A stretch of DNA of 11,194 bases, taken from DATJUF01 sp035524095. GTDB taxonomy: Bacteria > Desulfobacterota > Binatia > Binatales > Binataceae. Positions within the stretch are counted from its first letter, which is position 1, and each line of letters opens with the position of its first letter. Location of the stretch: the NCBI GenBank assembly GCA_035524095.1, contig DATKPK010000158.1, positions 1 to 11,194 of the forward strand, given 5' to 3'. Below the pieces are notes generated by a model that saw only the letters and a program-made list of their open reading frames with translations, made no database searches and was not told the DNA's origin. This document shows positions 6,690 through 11,194 of the stretch, piece by piece. The position numbers were made by a program, and so were the translations under genes.

Positions 6690-8075
6690 ATGAGTCGCAG
6701 ATTCGTCCGGAAACTCGCCGCACTCGCGTTGGCAGGCGCGGTTTGCATGATGGCTTCGCTGGCCAGCGCACAGCAGTATATGCCGCCGACTTGGGCTCCG
6801 CCCGCGGATATGCAGCAATGGCTGGCCGCAACCGCCAAGCAGGATCCGGTACCGGTGGGCACTGTGATCACCAATGCCAACTGGCAGCAGTACCAGAAGG
6901 AGATGAGCTACGGTTTGCAGACGCTCTACTCTGGCAAATATTTCTGGAAGATTCCGAGCGACGCGCAAATTCAGGTGGGGCCGACGCAAATCCTGTCATT
7001 GCCTCGAACTTACATCGAGGCGACGGAGCGCTACGGTAGTCAGACGGCGATCGGGGTGACCCCAAAGGGCCATCGCTACGTCCAGAATTATCAGGGCGGC
7101 ATACCGTTTCCGGACGCCTTTAACGGCAAGCCGGACCCCGACAAGGGCTACAAGATTCTTGCGGATGACTATCTGTCGTGGGTGCCGGACCTGTACGCGC
7201 AACCCTTCGACCATCCGGGGATAAGCTGCGTGCAGGATCGCTTCAATAATATGAACTGCACGACGCTGGTGTGGATTTATACACAAGTCGGATGGAATAC
7301 CGATCCGGGCGTGCCACAGAATTATCCGGAAGCCGGTGACGCATGGTTTACGCAATGGTTCACGGTCGTGACCCCTGAGCAATCGCGCTATACGACCAAC
7401 CTAACCGTATTCTACAAGAATCCAGAAACACCGCAGGATGACTATGTGTTCGTGCCGTCGCTACGGCGATCATTGCGGCTGGCGGTGACCGCTCGATGTG
7501 CTCCGGCGGCGGGCAGCGACCTCGTACTCGATGACTATTTCACTCCGGGTTTCAATGGCGGGCTCGCGCTATTCGATGCGACCTACCTGGGCCATCGCAA
7601 GCTTTTGGTGCTGGAGGGCGACTTCACACACGACACCGGTAAGATCCCGGACGACTGGGACATGCCGCTGGGCTTCCCCAGGCCGTCGTGGGGCAAATGG
7701 CAGTTGCGCGACTACGACATAATCGATGTGCGGCGCATCCCGTCGGAGAACGCCGGTTACTGCTATGGCAGCCGGATCATGTACGTCGATTCGATTTTCC
7801 ATTACGCATCATGGCTGGATATTTTCGATTCCAACCTGAAGCATTGGAAGATCATGTTCTGGGCATCGCGCGCGGAGGACGTCGCGCCCCTAGGCCACGT
7901 AAACACCAACTCCGTGACACTGGCGGTGTGGGATGTGCAGAACGACCACGCGACCTACTTGTCGACCTATGATCGCATGGGAGTGGGGCCATATTTCAAT
8001 ACGGGAGCGCCGGGGCTGTATCACAACTATACCAAGTACTCCACGCCAGGGGGCCTGATGGAGGTTATGCAGTAA
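6690..8075 (+). CDS. DUF1329-family exported protein
   Basis: A 461-residue secreted protein. The first 27 residues are a Sec signal peptide: basic MSRRFVRK, a hydrophobic core (9-25), then ASA before QQ, with likely cleavage after A27. No Cys follows the cleavage site, so it is not an obvious lipoprotein. Features of DUF1329 (PF07044) are visible: a GGIPFPDAF segment near 135-143 followed by GKPDPDKGYKILADD; the VPSLRRSLRL block near 255-264; GSDLVLDDYF shortly after; and a C-terminal half rich in Trp, Tyr and Asp with RIMYVDSI and WDVQNDHATY. The family is related to outer-membrane lipoprotein sorting (LolA/LolB-like) proteins. In many proteobacteria such genes sit beside DUF1302 and RND transporter genes; neither partner is here. 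The biochemical role is unknown. A terminator follows at 8114, so it is probably monocistronic. Location is most likely periplasm or outer membrane. Confidence 0.82.
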   Translation: MSRRFVRKLAALALAGAVCMMASLASAQQYMPPTWAPPADMQQWLAATAKQDPVPVGTVITNANWQQYQKEMSYGLQTLYSGKYFWKIPSDAQIQVGPTQILSLPRTYIEATERYGSQTAIGVTPKGHRYVQNYQGGIPFPDAFNGKPDPDKGYKILADDYLSWVPDLYAQPFDHPGISCVQDRFNNMNCTTLVWIYTQVGWNTDPGVPQNYPEAGDAWFTQWFTVVTPEQSRYTTNLTVFYKNPETPQDDYVFVPSLRRSLRLAVTARCAPAAGSDLVLDDYFTPGFNGGLALFDATYLGHRKLLVLEGDFTHDTGKIPDDWDMPLGFPRPSWGKWQLRDYDIIDVRRIPSENAGYCYGSRIMYVDSIFHYASWLDIFDSNLKHWKIMFWASRAEDVAPLGHVNTNSVTLAVWDVQNDHATYLSTYDRMGVGPYFNTGAPGLYHNYTKYSTPGGLMEVMQ

Positions 8076-8113
8076 CCAAATCTAAGCGCCGAGCAGTCAG
8101 GAATCGTGACTGG

Positions 8114-8148
8114 GGAGCGGGCGTCGCAAGGCGGCGCTCCTTGGCTTT
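8114..8148 (+). terminator. Probable intrinsic terminator after the DUF1329 gene
   Basis: GGAGCG (8114-8119) pairs with CGCTCC (8135-8140). Inside, CGTC and GGCG pair around a GCAA tetraloop, leaving a small GG/G internal loop. TTGGCTTT follows, a broken T-tract. The structure starts 38 nt after the DUF1329 stop, the expected place. Confidence 0.55.
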
Positions 8149-8210
8149 AATGGCGAAGCGATCGGCGAAACGGGAGGGCGCGCGTTGCGCAGCTGTTGCG
8201 AGACTGAACC

Positions 8211-8306
8211 CCCAACTTACCCTCCCCCCGAAGGGGAGAGTGATTAAAAGCGCAGACCGCGTTAAGTGGGATTTGCGAGAGGCGCTTTGCGCTGGGCGCA
8301 CTCTCG
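8211..8306. repeat. Cluster of stem-loops in the gap before the SDR gene (REP-like or structured leader)
   Basis: The 293-bp gap at 8076-8368 holds no credible gene. Three structures follow the terminator. CTCCCC (8222-8227) pairs with GGGGAG (8233-8238) around CCGAA. An outer stem, CCCAACTTA (8211-8219) with TAAGTGGG (8263-8270), has one bulged A and encloses that hairpin. A separate hairpin, CGAGAGGCGC (8276-8285) with GCGC-A-CTCTCG (8296-8306), has a 10-bp stem with one bulged A and a 10-nt loop. No T-tract follows any of them. The CCCTCCCCC...AAGGGGAG type of palindrome is typical of interspersed intergenic repeats, so a REP-like element is the first guess; a structured 5' leader of the SDR gene is the alternative. 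Confidence 0.45.
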
Positions 8307-8371
8307 GCTACTTAGACCATAACGGCTGGCCGATGCGGCGGCTGCGAAGCGCATAGCAGGAGGTTCAATTG

Positions 8372-9163
8372 ATGCGGCTCAAGGGCAAGACGGCGATAAT
8401 CAGTGGCGCGGCGTCAGGAATCGGCGAGGCGGTGGCAAAAACATTCGCTCGCGAGGGTGCGGCGGTGGTGGTGGCGGATCTCAATGAAGAGAACGGCTAT
8501 CGCGTGGTGAATGAGATTCGCGAGACGGGTGGGACGGCGGAATTTATCCGCGTCAATATCTCACGCAACCAGAGCGCCGACGAGATGTTCAAGTTTGCCG
8601 AAGTAAAGTTTGGGCGTCTCGATATCCTGCATAACAACGCGATTCAGGCGGTGTTCGGTCGGATTGGTAATGTCACAGTTGAGGCGTGGCAAAAGGCGAT
8701 CGATTGCGGACTGACGAATTACTGGTATTGCTCGCGTAAGGCGGTCGAACTGATGCTGCCAAAGGGCGGCGGTGCGATCGTGAATACGGCATCGGTTTCG
8801 GGATTGGGCGCTGACTACGGACTCGGACCTTACAACATCGTCAAGAGCGGAGTGGTGGCGCTGACGCGGTCGTTCGCAATCGAATATGCGCGCAAGGGAA
8901 TCCGGTGCAACGCTTTGTGTCCTGGTCCGATCGCAACGCCACCACTGCTCAAAGTGAAACAGAGCCGGCCGGATTTCTTCGATAAGATGGAAGCGGCCGT
9001 GCCGATGGGCCGTTTCGGAAAGCCACAGGAGATGGCGAATGTCGTGCTATTCCTGGCGTCGGACGAAGCCTCGTATGTGACCGGCGCGGCATACGTGGCG
9101 GATGGTGGCTTGATGGCGCATACGGGGATGCCGTCACTGACTGGCGACGGGCCAGATTGGTGA
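8372..9163 (+). CDS. Short-chain dehydrogenase/reductase (SDR), classical type
   Basis: A 263-residue cytosolic NAD(P)-dependent oxidoreductase, the standard length for classical SDRs. ATG 8372 is preferred to the adjacent in-frame TTG at 8369 because AGGAGG (8358-8363) is 8 nt upstream of the ATG. The Rossmann motif SGAASGIG has glycines at 12, 16 and 18. D36 ends the second beta strand in VVVADLN, which favours NAD(H) over NADP(H). HNNA sits at 87-90, and the catalytic set N116, S141, Y154 and K158 is complete (NTASVSG, then YNIVK). The CPGPIATP segment follows, and the end has YVTGAAYVADGG, as in the FabG/3-alpha-(hydroxysteroid) type of oxidoreductase. The substrate (alcohol, hydroxyacyl or sterol) cannot be told from sequence. 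clpP begins 75 bp downstream with no terminator visible between, so co-transcription is possible. Confidence 0.93.
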   Translation: MRLKGKTAIISGAASGIGEAVAKTFAREGAAVVVADLNEENGYRVVNEIRETGGTAEFIRVNISRNQSADEMFKFAEVKFGRLDILHNNAIQAVFGRIGNVTVEAWQKAIDCGLTNYWYCSRKAVELMLPKGGGAIVNTASVSGLGADYGLGPYNIVKSGVVALTRSFAIEYARKGIRCNALCPGPIATPPLLKVKQSRPDFFDKMEAAVPMGRFGKPQEMANVVLFLASDEASYVTGAAYVADGGLMAHTGMPSLTGDGPDW

Positions 9164-9238
9164 GAATTTATGCTTGCTAGCCGCAGGCAGCGGTAATATC
9201 GGTATGGATGGATCGACGCAAAGGGGTATATTAGGGCC

Positions 9239-9838
9239 ATGGGCGTATTAGTGCCATTCGTAGTTGAACAGACGGGGCGTGGTGAGCGCTCTTACGATAT
9301 CTACTCGCGGTTGCTCAAAGACCGGATCGTCTTTCTGGGCGGACAGATTGGCGACGAACTAGCGAATCTGGTGACAGCTCAACTGCTGTTCCTGGAGTCG
9401 GAGGATCCCGAACGCGAGATCAATATGTATATCAACTCGCCGGGCGGATCAGTGACGGCTGGACTGGCGATTTACGACACAATGCAATTTGTGCGCCCGC
9501 CCGTTTCGACATTATGCGTCGGGCAAGCGGCGAGCATGGGCGCGGTCCTGCTGGCGGCCGGTGCGAAAGGCAAACGCTATGCATTGCCGAACGCGCGAAT
9601 CATGATTCATCAACTTTCTGGTGGATTCGAAGGCCAGGCCGCGGATATCGATATCCAGGCGCGCGAAGCGTTACGATTGCGCGAACTGCTCAACGAGATT
9701 CTCGCAAACCATAGCGGGCAGACGATCAAGAAAATCGAGAAGGACACCGATCGCGATAATTTCCTGTCGGCGGCGCAAGCAGTCGAGTATGGGTTGATCG
9801 ACGAGGTGATCGCGGGGCGAACGAAAGAAGCGGCATAG
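9239..9838 (+). CDS. clpP: ATP-dependent Clp protease proteolytic subunit ClpP
   Basis: The serine peptidase that forms the double-heptamer chamber which, with an AAA+ unfoldase (ClpX, ClpA or ClpC), degrades cytosolic proteins. 199 residues, a normal full length. The N-terminus VPFVVEQTGRGERSYDIYSRL is near-universal for ClpP. The triad is complete: S99 in GQAASMGA, H124 in RIMIHQ and D173 in DTDRDNF, with the same spacing as E. coli S97/H122/D171. The INSPGGSVTAG strand (65-75) is intact. Oddities: neither clpX nor tig is adjacent, although they usually flank clpP, so this may be a second or relocated copy. The start has no well-spaced Shine-Dalgarno; AAGGGG at 9221-9226 is 12 nt away. An intrinsic terminator follows at 9894. 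Confidence 0.97.
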   Translation: MGVLVPFVVEQTGRGERSYDIYSRLLKDRIVFLGGQIGDELANLVTAQLLFLESEDPEREINMYINSPGGSVTAGLAIYDTMQFVRPPVSTLCVGQAASMGAVLLAAGAKGKRYALPNARIMIHQLSGGFEGQAADIDIQAREALRLRELLNEILANHSGQTIKKIEKDTDRDNFLSAAQAVEYGLIDEVIAGRTKEAA

Positions 9839-9856
9839 CGCCGCAATCAAGTACGC

Positions 9857-9868
9857 CGCCTTAAGGCG
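9857..9868. repeat. Perfect 12-bp palindrome after clpP
   Basis: CGCCTTAAGGCG is its own reverse complement and lies 18 nt after the clpP stop, upstream of the main terminator. It may be a short RNA hairpin or a protein site; nothing else supports a role. Confidence 0.4.
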
Positions 9869-9890
9869 CGACCCGACTCCAACAAATAAG

Positions 9891-9928
9891 AAAGAGCCAT
9901 CAGCGGCAAGCGCTCGCGGCTCGTTTTT
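9891..9928 (+). terminator. Strong intrinsic terminator of clpP, possibly bidirectional
   Basis: GAGCC (9894-9898) pairs with GGCTC (9918-9922). An inner AGCG/CGCT stem closes a GCAAG loop, and the hairpin is followed by G and five T (9924-9928). The left flank is A-rich (AAATAAGAAA), which gives a T-rich tail on the minus strand, so the same hairpin could also stop transcripts of the convergent hydrolase gene ending at 10014. Confidence 0.85.
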
Positions 9929-10013
9929 CCGTATGTGCGGCAGTCTGCGGCCTTTCTTTAATTCCGGCCACAGCAGTGCATCGGGAATGATTGCACCTGA
10001 TGAACGGCAATCG

Positions 10014-10919
10014 TCAGAGGCCGGATTCACGCAGGAAGGGGAGCATCGCGTCGAGCAGGGCGGCAGGATTATCACCCTGCACATTATGGCCAGCGTTTTC
10101 GATACGGACCCATCGCGCGTTCGGCAGTGAACTCGCGAATCGTTCGGCAGCCTCGTCGGTCAGCACTTCGCTCTTGGCGCCGCGAATAATCAAGGTCGGG
10201 CACGAGATTTTCAAAACCCAGGCGGAGAGGCGCTCGCGCTGAGCGGTCGCGCGGCGATTAGCTTCCTCAGATGAGCGTCGCTGATCGTGCTTCAGTGACC
10301 AATTGCCATTGGGCGTCTCGCGAAGGTTGTAATAGAGGCTGCGCTGAAGCACCACCGGATCACGCAACGGATTGAACTTCACGGCGCGTTCGAGAAAGGC
10401 TGCGGGCGAAGGCTGCTCGGGCGTGCTGGCATATTCACGGATCTTTTGCGTGCCCGCCGGGTTGATTTCCGGGCCGACGTCGACGACGACCAGGGCTTTG
10501 ACCTTCGCGCTGTAGCGTGATGCGTAGGCCATTGAATTGAGACCGCCCATCGATTGGCCGACCAGAACTGGATTTTCAAGACCGAGCGTGGCGATGAAGC
10601 CCTCAATATCTTTCACCTGCGTTTCAACGCCGTAATCTACGGTTGGCGACCATTCGCTGTCGCCATGGCCGCGCTGGTCGAGGGCGATGCAATGATAGCG
10701 ATCGCGGAGGTTAACGGCCATCACGTCCCACGTATGAGCAGTCAAACCGCCCCCGTGGAGAAGGAGAATCGGATGGCCGCTGCCGCCCCAATCGAGATAA
10801 TGGAAGCGCATATTGCCGACGATGACCTGGCGGTCGTCGGGGAGGGTGACCCTCGACGGATTGAGTTCGGCGATCGCGAGCGCCTTGCGAAGCATTTCGA
10901 GTTCGGCTGATCGATCCAT
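10014..10919 (-). CDS. Alpha/beta-fold hydrolase
   Basis: A 301-residue alpha/beta hydrolase without signal peptide, so cytosolic. ATG 10919 is chosen because AAAGGAGG ends 4 nt upstream; an in-frame ATG at 10955 lacks this support. After about 30 unrelated residues the fold begins: FHYLDWGG (39-46), LLLHGGG with an HG oxyanion motif (52-58), ALDQRGHGDS (79-88), and the nucleophile elbow VGQSMGG with S123. PTLIIRGAKSEVL (241-253) puts a Glu, E251, where relatives usually carry the acidic Asp, though D255 is near. The base is H278 in NAGHNV. This arrangement fits ester, lactone, epoxide or C-C bond hydrolases alike; the substrate is unknown. An IS element ends about 45 bp upstream of the start codon, so the native promoter has probably been displaced. 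It converges on clpP. Confidence 0.9.
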   Translation of the reverse strand: MDRSAELEMLRKALAIAELNPSRVTLPDDRQVIVGNMRFHYLDWGGSGHPILLLHGGGLTAHTWDVMAVNLRDRYHCIALDQRGHGDSEWSPTVDYGVETQVKDIEGFIATLGLENPVLVGQSMGGLNSMAYASRYSAKVKALVVVDVGPEINPAGTQKIREYASTPEQPSPAAFLERAVKFNPLRDPVVLQRSLYYNLRETPNGNWSLKHDQRRSSEEANRRATAQRERLSAWVLKISCPTLIIRGAKSEVLTDEAAERFASSLPNARWVRIENAGHNVQGDNPAALLDAMLPFLRESGL

Positions 10920-10963
10920 GACTCCTCCTTTGACGCCGATCCCGACGGCGCTCATGTTGCCTA

Positions 10964-11194
10964 TGAACTGCTTGGCTTTGGTGGTCCAAAACTAGAGTTA
11001 GTTGTGCGCGGCGTTTAACCCCGTGGTGTCGTACCTAGTCCCTGTCCGCGTGACATATTCCGCAGGCGGGAGGTTACCGAGAGCCATGTGAGGACGACTC
11101 TCGTTATAATCGCGCCGCCAGGCCTCGATTAGCGCACTGGCCTGGGCAAGATCATCGAACCAATGCAAATTGAGGCATTCATCCCGCAGCGTCC
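10964..11194 (-). mobile_element. IS3-family insertion sequence, right end (continues off window)
   Basis: This holds the 3' end of an IS3-family transposase and, 34 bp beyond its stop, a sequence beginning TGAACTGC at 10964 when read on the plus strand. That resembles the TGAAC-type terminal inverted repeats of this family (roughly 10964-10990, including TGGTGGTCC). The preceding CTA (10961-10963) would be one copy of a short target duplication. The other end is outside the window, so the boundary is inferred from similarity to known ends and not from a matched repeat. Confidence 0.65.
10998..11194 (-). CDS. IS3-family transposase (OrfB), C-terminal 64 residues
   Basis: Partial gene entering from the right edge and ending at TAA (11000-10998). 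The visible peptide contains LRDECLNLHWFDDL, ALIEAWRRDYNESRPH and LGNLPPAEYV, the hallmark end of the rve integrase core domain of IS3-family OrfB transposases. The catalytic DDE residues lie upstream, outside the window. The reading frame is intact in the visible part, ending TTGLNAAHN, so there is no sign of decay here. Transcription points at the alpha/beta hydrolase 79 bp downstream of the stop. Confidence 0.92.
   Translation of the reverse strand, partial: TLRDECLNLHWFDDLAQASALIEAWRRDYNESRPHMALGNLPPAEYVTRTGTRYDTTGLNAAHN

Noticed and set aside
6272..6880. 202-codon open frame on the minus strand across the divergent gap
   Set aside because: It starts antisense inside the DUF1329 signal-peptide region, crosses both promoter areas and overlaps the membrane gene start. 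The translation shows no recognisable motif.
8141..8356. 71-codon open frame between DUF1329 and SDR
   Set aside because: Its LTLPPKGR segment is the translation of the CTCCCC/GGGGAG hairpin, a common false-gene signature of intergenic repeats. It has no ribosome binding site and starts inside the terminator tail.
271..9838. A single pathway joining CoA-transferase, SDR and hydrolase
   Set aside because: The genes are on different strands, separated by ligD, a membrane protein and terminators. Shared generic enzyme classes are not enough evidence.
1..11194. CRISPR array, tRNA, rRNA or toxin-antitoxin pair
   Set aside because: No regularly spaced repeats, no cloverleaf or rRNA-like stretch, and no paired small overlapping genes were seen on either strand.

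Overview
The window looks like chromosomal DNA from a moderately GC-rich, Gram-negative, probably aerobic or facultative bacterium. The signs are a DUF1329-type exported protein with a clear Sec signal peptide, a CaiB/BaiF CoA-transferase, a three-domain LigD and strong AGGAGG-like ribosome binding sites. This gene mix is common in soil proteobacteria and delta-like lineages such as Binatota; that placement is inference from gene content only. There is no phage, plasmid, CRISPR array or rRNA/tRNA gene in view.

Layout, left to right. (1) Minus strand: the 5' end of an unrecognised gene running off the left edge (1-155), preceded in transcription order by a CaiB/BaiF family III CoA-transferase (271-1452). 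(2) A divergent gap of about 200 bp with an imperfect inverted repeat. (3) Plus strand: ligD (1688-4465), in the order phosphoesterase, ligase, polymerase/primase, with all key active-site residues visible. (4) Minus strand: a polytopic membrane protein with a C-terminal extramembrane domain (4594-6234), with locally lower GC. (5) A second divergent gap with a candidate promoter and small palindrome. (6) Plus strand: a DUF1329-family secreted protein (6690-8075), a terminator, a 293-bp gap with several stem-loops, a short-chain dehydrogenase (8372-9163) and clpP (9239-9838), which ends in a strong terminator. (7) Minus strand: an alpha/beta hydrolase (10014-10919) and, just upstream of it, the 3' end of an IS3-family element whose transposase runs off the right edge.

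Most genes look independently transcribed. The likely co-transcribed pairs are the CoA-transferase with the left-edge gene, and the SDR with clpP. The CoA-transferase, SDR and hydrolase are generic acyl-CoA, alcohol or ester metabolism enzymes, but nothing ties them into one pathway here. I do not see a coherent new multi-gene system. The best leads are an apparent internal translation start that would release the LigD polymerase domain, the structured 8076-8368 gap, the unidentified membrane protein in a lower-GC stretch, and the IS insertion that appears to have replaced the hydrolase promoter region.
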